Positions 8,711 to 16,394 of a DNA stretch of 64,000 nucleotides are shown piece by piece. The notes beneath the pieces were generated by a model, which saw only the letters and a list, made by a program, of their open reading frames with translations, was not told where the DNA came from and searched no databases. The translations under genes were made by a program, and so were the position numbers. The DNA is from MWAR01 sp035388825 (GTDB lineage Bacteria; Muiribacteriota; Ozemobacteria; Ozemobacterales; Ozemobacteraceae): positions 1 through 64,000 of the forward strand of contig DAOOQQ010000016.1 in the NCBI GenBank assembly GCA_035388825.1. Reading direction: 5' to 3'. The first letter of the stretch is position 1. Every line of letters begins with the position of its first letter.

Positions 8711-8739
8711 AGTATATCACAACAGGCTCTGTGCGTCAA
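8711..8739 (-). promoter_or_regulatory. sigma-70 promoter of the exported-protein gene
   Basis: On the minus strand TTGACG (8739-8734) and TATACT (8716-8711) are separated by exactly 17 bases, about 55 bases upstream of ATG 8655. Confidence 0.7.
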
Positions 8740-8757
8740 CCCGCTGTCAGGGTGGTC

Positions 8758-8786
8758 TTGCATGCGAGGGACGAAGCTCCTATAAT
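8758..8786 (+). promoter_or_regulatory. sigma-70 promoter of the Ycf46-like operon
   Basis: TTGCAT (8758-8763), 17-base spacer, TATAAT (8781-8786), 40 bases before ATG 8826. It faces away from the promoter at 8711-8739. Confidence 0.75.
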
Positions 8787-8825
8787 GAGAGATCGACATC
8801 CACTTCCGTCACCTGGAGGCAAAAG

Positions 8826-9068
8826 ATGAAGCACGACGACACCACGACGCCGGCCCCGGCCGAGACGCGCACCACGACGACCCGAACCCCGGCCGGAACG
8901 CTGGTCTACTGCCGCGAGCTGTTCGAGAAAGATCTGTACCGGAACCACATGCCCCAGGTTCGCGGTGAAGCGCTTCAGCTCGCCACGCCTCTGCGCCCCT
9001 CCCCGTCGGCGGTCACCCCCACCGTCGCCACGCCGAAACGCCCGCGCGGAACGAATCCGAGACCGTGA
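8826..9068 (+). CDS. small Thr/Pro-rich protein preceding the AAA ATPase
   Basis: An 80-residue protein of unknown function with GGAGG eight bases before ATG 8826. The N-terminus is a run of Thr, Ala and Pro; a middle segment LVYCRELFEKDLYRNHMPQVRG is the only ordered-looking part; the C-terminus is again Pro/Thr-rich. It is first in a two-gene operon and its TGA overlaps the GTG start of the AAA gene (GTGA), so translation is coupled. It may be an adaptor of the AAA protein (inference from coupling only). Confidence 0.55.
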   Translation: MKHDDTTTPAPAETRTTTTRTPAGTLVYCRELFEKDLYRNHMPQVRGEALQLATPLRPSPSAVTPTVATPKRPRGTNPRP

Positions 9069-10567
9069 GCTCCCTCCGCTCGGCCGGGATCACCGCGCTC
9101 AAGCGCGCCCTGGTGGCCGGCACCCCCCTCATCGCCATCAGCAGCTGGGAAGAAGACCAGGTTCTCTCGACCCTGGCCTCGATTTCGCGCTCGGTGTTCC
9201 CGTCCGAGAAGCCCCTTACGGAATGGGATCTCCAGGCCGGCATCACCAGCGGCGAGCTGAACCAGCCTGGCACCACGACGCCGGAAGCCGCGCTCGAAGC
9301 CGTGGCACGCGTGACCGAGCCGGGGTTTTTCGTCTTCCGCGATCTCGTGCCCTACCTGGGCCGGCCCGAAATCCAGCGCCGGCTCCGCCGGGTCGCCACC
9401 GCCTTCCGCGGCCAGAACCGTTTTCTGTTCCTGCTGGGCGGGGAAATCCATCTTCCGCCCGAGGTTCGCAAGGACATCTTCCTGCTCGACTTCGGCCTGC
9501 CCGAGCCGGCAGAGCTGACCGAGCTGATCCAGCGCGCCTTTGCGACGGCCGTCCGGCGCGGTGCCGAGAACCGCACGACGGCCGACGACCTGTCCGCGGC
9601 CGCCACCGCCCTCCAGGGCTTCACCGCCACGGAAGCCCAGCAGAGCCTCACGAAGCTTCTCTGGGGCGCCAAGGTCATCGACGGCACGATCGTGAAGCAG
9701 CTCCAGGAGGAGAAAGAGCAGCTCGCGCGCAAAGAGGGCATCCTCGAATACGTCCGCACCGACTTCTCCCTCGATGACGTCGGCGGCCTCGAGAACCTGA
9801 AGGGCTGGCTCGAGAAGCGGCGCAGGCTGTTTTCCCCCGAAGCCGCGGCGGCAGGCCTCAGACCCCCGCGCGGCCTGCTGATGATGGGCATCTCGGGCTG
9901 CGGCAAATCCCTCTCGGTCAAGGCGATCAGTTCGCTCTGGAACCTGCCCCTGTTCCGGCTCGACATGAACCAGGTGTATTCCGGCCTCCACGGCACCCCC
10001 GAGGGCGCGTTCCACCGGGCGATCAAGTCGGTCGAGGCGATGGCTCCTGCGATTCTCTGGTTCGATGAGATCGAGGGGGGCATCAGCAGCTCGACGATGA
10101 AGGACGGCAGCACCGGCTCGCACATTTTTTCCGCCTTCCTCACCTGGATGCAGGAGAAAAAAGCCGACGTTTTCGTTGCCGCCACGGCCAACCGCATCGA
10201 TCTGCTGCCCGCCGAGATCATCCGCAAGGGCCGGTTCGACCAGGTGTTTTTCATCGACCTGCCGAACGACCGCGAACGCGAGGAGATCTTCCGCGTCCAC
10301 CTCGGCCGGCGCGGCATCGACGTGTCGACGTTCGATCTGACCCTGCTCAGCGTCTCGACCGAGTTCTGGAACGGCGCCGAGATCGAGCACGTCGTCGAGG
10401 CCGGCATGGTCGAGGCGTTCGATCGCGGCGAGAAGCTGACGAACGACGATCTGTATACGATCATCCGCGGCACCGTGCCCCTCTCGCGCACGATGGCCGA
10501 ACAGATCAAGTTCATCCGCGCCTGGGCCAGCGAACGCGCCATCTCCGCCTCAAAAGCCGACCGGTAA
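9065..10567 (+). CDS. Ycf46-like AAA+ ATPase
   Basis: A 500-residue protein. The N-terminal ~200 residues are a degenerate P-loop-like domain beginning GTPLIAISSWEEDQVL, as in the Ycf46 family. The C-terminal AAA module has Walker A GISGCGKS (about 275-282), Walker B ILWFDEIEGG (about 329-338), sensor-1 ATANRID and an arginine-finger region RKGRFDQVFF. Ycf46-like proteins are found in cyanobacteria, plastids and many bacteria; their substrates are poorly known. The GTG start overlaps the stop of the small upstream gene. All key ATPase residues are present, so it should hydrolyse ATP and probably act as a hexamer. Confidence 0.85.
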   Translation: MSSLRSAGITALKRALVAGTPLIAISSWEEDQVLSTLASISRSVFPSEKPLTEWDLQAGITSGELNQPGTTTPEAALEAVARVTEPGFFVFRDLVPYLGRPEIQRRLRRVATAFRGQNRFLFLLGGEIHLPPEVRKDIFLLDFGLPEPAELTELIQRAFATAVRRGAENRTTADDLSAAATALQGFTATEAQQSLTKLLWGAKVIDGTIVKQLQEEKEQLARKEGILEYVRTDFSLDDVGGLENLKGWLEKRRRLFSPEAAAAGLRPPRGLLMMGISGCGKSLSVKAISSLWNLPLFRLDMNQVYSGLHGTPEGAFHRAIKSVEAMAPAILWFDEIEGGISSSTMKDGSTGSHIFSAFLTWMQEKKADVFVAATANRIDLLPAEIIRKGRFDQVFFIDLPNDREREEIFRVHLGRRGIDVSTFDLTLLSVSTEFWNGAEIEHVVEAGMVEAFDRGEKLTNDDLYTIIRGTVPLSRTMAEQIKFIRAWASERAISASKADR

Positions 10568-10608
10568 CCCCCGCCGCCCACACGCCGGAACCGCCCGGCA
10601 TTTTTATC

Positions 10609-10657
10609 TTGCACAACAAGTGTTTTTCGTGTATCCTATTGTTAGATGAAGCTAACA
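10609..10657 (+). promoter_or_regulatory. feo promoter with candidate DtxR-type operator
   Basis: TTGCAC (10609-10614), 17-base spacer and TATCCT (10632-10637) form the promoter. Immediately downstream an inverted repeat TGTTAG (10640-10645) / CTAACA (10652-10657) with 6-base spacer covers the expected start of transcription. The TTAG/CTAA core resembles DtxR/IdeR boxes, and a DtxR homologue is encoded at the end of the operon. Repression by iron-loaded DtxR is inferred. Confidence 0.55.
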
Positions 10658-10727
10658 TATTGTCACTCGTGAAACATCGGGTGACGGACCGGTTGAAGCG
10701 GCACTCACCGCGGGAGACGAAACACAC

Positions 10728-10979
10728 ATGGTCAAGATGAACGCAACGCTCGCCGATCTGCAGATCGGGGAGACCGCGACCATCCGCGACATCGACGCAT
10801 CCAGCCCGACCGGCAACCGGCTGCTCGAGCTGGGGTTCATCCCCGGCACGCCGATCACGGCGGTTCAGCGGGCGCCCATGGGCGACCCGGCGACGTACCT
10901 CATCCGCGGCTATCGCATCGGGCTGCGGCGCAGCGAGTCGTCCCTGGTCGCGATCCACCCCGTCCGCCGGGCCGCCTGA
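10728..10979 (+). CDS. feoA: ferrous iron transport protein A
   Basis: An 83-residue SH3-like FeoA protein: LADLQIGETATIRDI at the start, then NRLLELGFIPGTPI, the conserved FeoA core, and GDPATYLIRGYRIGLRRSE. FeoA is a small cytoplasmic protein needed for full FeoB activity. GGGAGA lies about 11 bases before ATG 10728. feoB starts 12 bases after its stop, and a DtxR regulator follows, so the three form one iron-uptake operon behind the promoter/operator at 10609-10657. Confidence 0.92.
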   Translation: MVKMNATLADLQIGETATIRDIDASSPTGNRLLELGFIPGTPITAVQRAPMGDPATYLIRGYRIGLRRSESSLVAIHPVRRAA

Positions 10980-10990
10980 GGCTTCGCCCG

Positions 10991-13291
10991 ATGAGGCCGG
11001 TCCGCGTTTTCCTGGTCGGCAATCCCAACTGCGGCAAAACCAGCCTCTTCAACGCCGTCACCGGCGAACGCCGCCATGTCGGAAACTGGCCGGGCGTCAC
11101 CGTCGACCGCATCGAGGGGCTCCGCAAAAGCGGCGACGTCGAACTGATCGTCACGGATCTGCCCGGCACCTACTCGCTCACCCCCGCAAGCCCCGAAGAA
11201 CGCGTCGTGCTCGAGCAGCTCGACGAGATCTCGCGGGGCATCATCCTCAACGTCATCGATGCCGGCAACCTCGAGCGCAACCTGTTCCTCACCATGCAGT
11301 TGCTCGAACTCGGTCTGCGCCCCTGGCTCGTCTTCAACTGTTACGACACCCTGCGCCGCACCGGCGCCGAACTCGATCTGGAAAAGGTCGCACGCCTGAC
11401 CGGCTGCCCCACCTTCGCCACCGTGGCCCGCTCGGGGGAAGGGGTCGACGAACTGTGTACCGCTCTCGCGGCTTCCGCCACCCCCCGCGAGGCTTCGGCC
11501 GACACGCCGGCCATGCGGTTGCCGCGCCCCTGGCAGACCGCCGTCGAGGCCACCCTCCCCGCTATCGGCGCTCCGGATTGGCCGGCCGCCACACCATCCA
11601 TGCGCCTCGACGCCATCCAGGTGCTGATCGCCCACCCCGGCGCCCCGGCCACGGCGGCCGGCGCAGGCCTCGACCCCCTCCGGGAAAAGCTCCTGCGCTC
11701 CCTCGAATCGGCCGGGGACTGCGTGACGGGCGCGGGCGGCCTGCCCTGCCGGCTCGCAACCGACCGCTACGACCGCATCTCCCGGTTGCTGAAAGCCTGC
11801 CATCGCCCCGCCGAAACCCCGGTCGAGGACAACGTCTCGCCGGGACTCGACCGGTTCTTCACCAGCCGCGTCTGGGGCCTGCCGATCTTCGCCTTCCTCG
11901 TGGCCCTGATGTTCTGGACGACGTTCTCGCTGGGCGCCCTCCCTGCAGACGCGATCGAAGCAGGCGTCGAGTTCCTTCGTCACTGGGGCGCCGAACGCCT
12001 CTCCCCCGGCCTCGGCCGCGACCTCCTCCTTGACGGCATCGTGACCGGCCTCGGCGGCATTCTCGTTTTTCTGCCCAACGTGCTGATTCTCTTCCTCTGG
12101 ATCTCGCTCCTCGAAGACTCGGGCTACATGGCCCGCGCCGCGTTCCTGATGGACCGGCTGATGCAGATGATCGGCCTCCACGGCCGCGCATTCGTCCCGC
12201 TGCTGATGGGCTTCGGCTGCAACGTCCCGGCGATCATGTCGACGCGGCTGCTCGACGACCCGCGCCAGCGCCGGCTCGTGACCCTGCTCATGCCCCTCGT
12301 CGGCTGCTCGGCCCGTCTCCCCGTGCTCGTTTTATTCTGCGGAATATTTTTCCCGCAGAATCCCGGCCTGGTGCTGACCGCCCTGTATCTCATCAACCTG
12401 CTCGTCCTCGTCGGGGTCGGCCGGCTGCTCGCCCGGCTGATGCCCCCCCTCACCCAGGCGCCGTTCATGCTCGAGATGCCCCCCTACCGCCTCCCGACCT
12501 GGCGCAGCCTCCGTTCGATGCTGTGGGATAAAACCTGGCACTTCCTCGAAAAAGCCAGCGGCGTCATTCTCGCCGGCACGATCCTGATCTGGAGCCTCAC
12601 GGCCTTTCCGCGCGAGGTGCCGCTCAGCCGGCCGTATGCGGCCGAGATCTCCGCCCTCCGAACCGCCCCGGCCACACCCGAGACCGCCGCCCGAATCGCC
12701 GATCTCGAATCCGACATGGCCCGTGAGACGATGGAGCGCCGCTACATGGGCAGCCTGGGAAGAGCCCTCGAGCCGCTCGTCCGGCCCCTCGGGTTCGGCT
12801 GGCGCGAAGCCGTCTCCCTCGTGCCGGGCTTTCTTGCCAAGGAGAGCATCGTCTCGACCCTCGCCGTGTTATATAATCCTATCGATAAAAACCTCGGAAC
12901 CGCCATGCGCCGGGAAGGGGTGACGCCGGCCGTCGGCTTCCTCTTCATGCTGTTCACGCTGCTCTACGTGCCCTGCCTGCCGACCGTCGGGGTGATCTGG
13001 CGCGAAACCCGCTCGTTCGGCTTCACCCTCGCCGCCACCCTCCTGCCCGGCGTCCTCGCCTGGAGCCTCACCTTCGCGACCTCGCTCCTCATCGGAGCGG
13101 CGGCACCGACCCGCGCAGCCGCGACCGCCACCGGGGCCGGTTCCGCGGACACCGTCGCGCTCTTCCTGACGATCGGCCTGGCGGTATGGTATCTTGTCCG
13201 CAGGTTGCGGGCCGACCTCGCGGGCGAGAGCCCGTGCACGAGCTGCCAGGGAACGAGCTGCCGGATCGCCCGGAACGACACGCCACGATGA
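10991..13291 (+). CDS. feoB: ferrous iron transporter B
   Basis: A 766-residue inner-membrane Fe(II) transporter of normal length. The N-terminal G domain has GNPNCGKTSLFN (G1, about residues 8-19), the G3 segment DLPGTYSLTP and a G4-like FNCYD. Gate and core regions follow from about residue 285, with the conserved FGCNVPAIMSTR and GCSARLPVL segments and a second gate around FLFMLFTLLYVPCLPT. The C-terminal tail ends CTSCQGTSCRIARN, a Cys-rich end that in some FeoB proteins is thought to bind metal or redox ligands. The last codons overlap an ATGA from which the regulator could also start. Confidence 0.95.
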   Translation: MRPVRVFLVGNPNCGKTSLFNAVTGERRHVGNWPGVTVDRIEGLRKSGDVELIVTDLPGTYSLTPASPEERVVLEQLDEISRGIILNVIDAGNLERNLFLTMQLLELGLRPWLVFNCYDTLRRTGAELDLEKVARLTGCPTFATVARSGEGVDELCTALAASATPREASADTPAMRLPRPWQTAVEATLPAIGAPDWPAATPSMRLDAIQVLIAHPGAPATAAGAGLDPLREKLLRSLESAGDCVTGAGGLPCRLATDRYDRISRLLKACHRPAETPVEDNVSPGLDRFFTSRVWGLPIFAFLVALMFWTTFSLGALPADAIEAGVEFLRHWGAERLSPGLGRDLLLDGIVTGLGGILVFLPNVLILFLWISLLEDSGYMARAAFLMDRLMQMIGLHGRAFVPLLMGFGCNVPAIMSTRLLDDPRQRRLVTLLMPLVGCSARLPVLVLFCGIFFPQNPGLVLTALYLINLLVLVGVGRLLARLMPPLTQAPFMLEMPPYRLPTWRSLRSMLWDKTWHFLEKASGVILAGTILIWSLTAFPREVPLSRPYAAEISALRTAPATPETAARIADLESDMARETMERRYMGSLGRALEPLVRPLGFGWREAVSLVPGFLAKESIVSTLAVLYNPIDKNLGTAMRREGVTPAVGFLFMLFTLLYVPCLPTVGVIWRETRSFGFTLAATLLPGVLAWSLTFATSLLIGAAAPTRAAATATGAGSADTVALFLTIGLAVWYLVRRLRADLAGESPCTSCQGTSCRIARNDTPR

Positions 13292-13308
13292 CGAGGAGCG
13301 CACCCCGC

Positions 13309-13794
13309 ATGAAAGCATCCCCAGATCGCGCCCGGCCGAATCAGGGCCTTTCGAGCACGCTCGAGTCGTATCTCGAACACATCCACGAACTCCAGCGCAG
13401 ATACGGCGCCGTGCGCGTCACCGACCTCGCCTCGGCGATGGGCTGCACCACGCCCTCGGCCACCAACGCCCTGCGCCGTCTCGCGAAACTCGAACTGATC
13501 AACTACGAGGCCTACCGGCCCGTCACTCTCACGAAGCTGGGCGAATCGGCCATCCGCCGCCTCGACTCGCGCCACCGCGTGCTGGCCGACTTTTTCCTCA
13601 ACGTGCTCGAACTGCCCGGCGAATTCGCCGAGGAGGAGGCCTGCCGCCTCGAGCACCGCGTCTCGCCCGCCACCGTGACCCGGCTTGCCGAGTTCATGGA
13701 GTTTCTGCACGAGGGCGCCGGGGATGCCCCCCTCATCCGCCAGCAGCTCGAGTTTTCGAAATTCCGCGAGCGCAAGCGCAGCAGCCGCGGCTGA
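13309..13794 (+). CDS. DtxR/MntR-family metal-dependent regulator
   Basis: A 161-residue regulator. The N-terminal winged helix is recognisable (LESYLEHIHELQRRYGAVRV, then LASAMGCTTPSATNALRRL), followed by the dimerisation/metal domain with AEEEACRLEHRVSP, where the Glu, Cys and His of ExxCxxEH are the expected metal ligands. Length fits the two-domain MntR-like form without an SH3 domain. I chose ATG 13309 because GAGGAG lies at 13293-13298; ATG 13288, overlapping the feoB stop, is an alternative. It is the last gene of the feo operon and probably represses it when iron (or manganese) is plentiful. Confidence 0.88.
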   Translation: MKASPDRARPNQGLSSTLESYLEHIHELQRRYGAVRVTDLASAMGCTTPSATNALRRLAKLELINYEAYRPVTLTKLGESAIRRLDSRHRVLADFFLNVLELPGEFAEEEACRLEHRVSPATVTRLAEFMEFLHEGAGDAPLIRQQLEFSKFRERKRSSRG

Positions 13795-13806
13795 GCCGCC
13801 GAAACG

Positions 13807-13844
13807 CACCGCCGCCCCGGGACCTGTATCCCGGGGCGGCGGTG
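13807..13844. terminator. strong hairpin between convergent genes
   Basis: Perfect 16-base stem CACCGCCGCCCCGGGA / TCCCGGGGCGGCGGTG with a 6-base loop (13823-13828). No T-tract follows on either side, so it may act as a bidirectional block or with Rho. It lies between the end of the feo operon and a convergent small gene. Confidence 0.6.
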
Positions 13845-13866
13845 TCTGGAACGGCCTGGATCTCTC

Positions 13867-14070
13867 TCAGTGCGTCGTGGCGGCGGCCATCTCTGTCTGG
13901 AAGCGGCTGTAAACCTCGTAGGTCGTCAGGCGTTCGAGCAGATCCTCGTCCTGACTCTCCATCCAGCCCAGAAACACATCATCCGTCATCAGCTCCGTGA
14001 TCCCTACCATCGCGGGGTGCACCATACTCGTTACGACCTCCTCGGCTACGCGATTTTTTTCGTTCCACAT
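13867..14070 (-). CDS. small acidic protein of unknown function
   Basis: A 67-residue reading frame starting MWNEKNRVAEE and ending in MAAATTH. It is acidic and predicted helical, with a segment VGITELMTDDVFLGWMES. An in-frame ATG at 14109 is an alternative start; neither has a clear ribosome site. Codon positions look protein-like and the frame fills the space between the terminator hairpin and the divergent kinase gene, which supports a real gene. No family recognised. Confidence 0.4.
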   Translation of the reverse strand: MWNEKNRVAEEVVTSMVHPAMVGITELMTDDVFLGWMESQDEDLLERLTTYEVYSRFQTEMAAATTH

Positions 14071-14169
14071 ACTCTTTCGTACGTTTCCGTCCGATTCCGA
14101 AGAGTTCATCGGCAGATTTTTGAAATTTGTTGAGGAATCTCGTGTTTTCAGCCCCGGACGCAGCCTTGC

Positions 14170-14198
14170 TTGATTCGATGCCCGCGTTCCGGTAGAAT
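14170..14198 (+). promoter_or_regulatory. sigma-70 promoter of the cytidylate-kinase-like gene
   Basis: TTGATT (14170-14175), 17-base spacer, TAGAAT (14193-14198), 53 bases before ATG 14251. Confidence 0.6.
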
Positions 14199-14250
14199 GC
14201 ATCAGGACCCGTGCAGAACGGAACGACTCGGAAGAGAGGAAACGAAACCA

Positions 14251-14928
14251 ATGCCGATCATCACGATTTCCCGGGAACTCGGAGCGGGCGGGACGTTCAT
14301 CGCCCTGAAGCTGGCCGAAGCCATCGGCGGCACCTGCGTCGAGAAAGAGATCATCCACGAGATCGCCAAGAAAATGGGCAAATCCCACGAAGACCTGACG
14401 GATTTCGACCAGGACTCCTACAACCGCATCGGGGTGTTTTTCCAGGAGGCTCTTTCCAGCATCGCCAAGGGCGGCCGGGTGTTCCACCCGTTCGGCATGG
14501 GCCCTCTCGACTGGGAAACCACGAGCACCTATGTTCCGTCCTTCCCCGACCAGGAATACAAACACGATGAATACATCGATGTTCTGACCCAGGTCATCAA
14601 GGAGCTGGCCGCCAAGGGCAACGTCGTGCTGCTCGGCCGCGGTGCCGGCCGCATTCTTCACGATCACCCCGACGCCTTTCACCTGCGCGTCGTCGCCGAT
14701 ATGAAAGACCGGCTCGCCCGCGTGATGGACGAGCAGAAGATCGACGAGGAAAAGGCCCGCGAGTTGATCGAACGCCGCGATGCCTCGGCCGGCGCCTTTC
14801 TGAGCGACTTTTTCGAAGCCGACTGGAACGATCCGCATCTGTATCACCTGACCATCAACACCAGCCGCATCCCGGCCGAGGAGGCCGTGCCCCTCGTCCT
14901 CGCCGCCCTCAAGCGCCCCGCCGCCTGA
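14251..14928 (+). CDS. cytidylate kinase-like family protein
   Basis: A 225-residue P-loop-like protein beginning PIITISRELGAGGTFIALKLAEA, the hallmark of the cytidylate kinase-like family (Pfam Cytidylate_kin2), in which the P loop is RELGAGG instead of GxxxxGK[ST]. GNVVLLGRGAGRIL (about residues 126-139) and HLRVVADMKDRLARVM follow as the LID-side core. Members are predicted nucleotide or small-molecule kinases, but the substrate is not established. GAGAGGA precedes the start. A PQQ-propeller protein begins 10 bases after the stop, so the two are probably co-transcribed. Confidence 0.8.
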   Translation: MPIITISRELGAGGTFIALKLAEAIGGTCVEKEIIHEIAKKMGKSHEDLTDFDQDSYNRIGVFFQEALSSIAKGGRVFHPFGMGPLDWETTSTYVPSFPDQEYKHDEYIDVLTQVIKELAAKGNVVLLGRGAGRILHDHPDAFHLRVVADMKDRLARVMDEQKIDEEKARELIERRDASAGAFLSDFFEADWNDPHLYHLTINTSRIPAEEAVPLVLAALKRPAA

Positions 14929-14938
14929 ACCCCGGATC

Positions 14939-16279
14939 ATGTCGAATCGTCTGTTCGGGCTGCTGCTCGTCGTCGCCGGCGTTCTCTCCTATCTGCTGTT
15001 CTCCTTCGAACCGCCGACCAACGAGCTCTGGCGGGCCCAGGCCCCGGGCGACATCACGACACCTCCCGCGCAGGTCGGTGAGACGTTCTGTTATCTGATC
15101 CGGCAGCAGCAGCTCGGCGCAATCGATGCCACCGGAAAGCTCTCGGGCCCCGTTCCCCTGCCCTCACAGGCCCGCCATCCGCTCGTCGGGCTCGCCTCGG
15201 GCGTTCTCGTGGCGGACCGGAGCGGGGGCTACACCTGTTACTCCGCCGATCTGAAAGAACGCTGGAAGCGCGCGACGCTGACCCCCTCGGATCTCTCCCC
15301 GCTGCCGATCCCGGGTAACCTCGTCGTCGTCTCCGGTGCCCACGAAGTGCTGTTCGCGGTCGACGCGGACACGGGCGAGCAGGTCTGGGAGAGCCATTTC
15401 GACGGACGTGTCGTGCATCTCGTCTCAAGTGAGACGATCGGCGTGGTCTACGGATACGACGATCTGAAGAAACCGTCCTGGAAACTCTGCGCGATCGACC
15501 CCGCTGACGGTTCCCTCCTCTGGACCTACCGGGACCCCGTCGAAGACGCTCCGCCCTTCGTGTACGGCGGCTACTTCATCTTCTGCGACGCGACCGGCCG
15601 GCCGGTCGCCGTCGATCAGGAGACGGGCGAGATCGTGTATCGCCATGAAAGTGAAGGCTATAAAATCGCCACCGTCACCGGACATTCGCTGCTGATCCTG
15701 GCCAACGGAGGCACGCGGCTCGATTGCAGCGATCTGCCGACCGGGAAATCCTGGAGCGTGCTGCTCTCCTCCCCGTTCCTCGCCGCCCACGCGGTCGGGG
15801 ATGCGATCCTGTTCGCCGACGGGCGCGGCATCAAATGCCTCGAGGCCACGACGGGCTTCGTCCGGTGGCAACGGGAGCTCGGAAAAACCTTCGACGCGTT
15901 CGTCCACCGGAACGGGCTCGGCATCACCTACAAGGACAACTTCCTTGCCCGCCAGACCCAGGTGACCCTCTTCACCGCCGATGCGAACAGAACCCTCTGG
16001 TCGGCCCTCGACAAGAGCCGCTTTTACAAGCCGATGGCCCTCTCGAATGCCGATCTGATCGTCTGTCGCAGCGGCAACATCCGCCTCCTGCCGCTTCCGG
16101 CGACAACGCCGGGCACATCCGCCGTCGCGAGCGCTTCCATCGAGGTGCCGATCGACACGACCTTCTGGCAGATCCTCCCCGGCCAGCGCCCCGCCACCCC
16201 GGCCGTCGAGCCTCCAACCGCCGGCAAACCGGCATCGGAATCCGCCCCCCCCACCGCCTCCGCCGCCGGCTGGGAGTGA
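14939..16279 (+). CDS. membrane-anchored PQQ-like beta-propeller protein
   Basis: A 446-residue protein with an N-terminal membrane anchor (LFGLLLVVAGVLSYLLF, residues 4-20) and no obvious cleavage site. The body contains repeated propeller blades with the PQQ-type pattern, for example AVDADTGEQVWESHFDG, AIDPADGSLLWTYRDP, AVDQETGEIVYRHE and CLEATTGFVRWQRELG. The last ~45 residues are Pro/Ala-rich and probably disordered. The propeller should face the periplasm or cell exterior. Such proteins serve as scaffolds (for example BamB) or binding domains; the specific role is unknown. It follows the kinase-like gene closely. Confidence 0.8.
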   Translation: MSNRLFGLLLVVAGVLSYLLFSFEPPTNELWRAQAPGDITTPPAQVGETFCYLIRQQQLGAIDATGKLSGPVPLPSQARHPLVGLASGVLVADRSGGYTCYSADLKERWKRATLTPSDLSPLPIPGNLVVVSGAHEVLFAVDADTGEQVWESHFDGRVVHLVSSETIGVVYGYDDLKKPSWKLCAIDPADGSLLWTYRDPVEDAPPFVYGGYFIFCDATGRPVAVDQETGEIVYRHESEGYKIATVTGHSLLILANGGTRLDCSDLPTGKSWSVLLSSPFLAAHAVGDAILFADGRGIKCLEATTGFVRWQRELGKTFDAFVHRNGLGITYKDNFLARQTQVTLFTADANRTLWSALDKSRFYKPMALSNADLIVCRSGNIRLLPLPATTPGTSAVASASIEVPIDTTFWQILPGQRPATPAVEPPTAGKPASESAPPTASAAGWE

Positions 16280-16394
16280 CGTTAGCAGGAACGGCTCCGG
16301 CCCCGCTGCTGCGGGATTGGCGCGGCATTGCCGCGGGCGGGCGAATCGTGGTAGCATGGCCGTTCCCTGAGCGTTTTTCATGTTGGAGGCAAGA

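Noticed and set aside
8975..10390. Long minus-strand frame opposite the Ycf46-like gene
   Set aside because: The plus strand carries all AAA motifs; the antisense reading has no recognisable domain.
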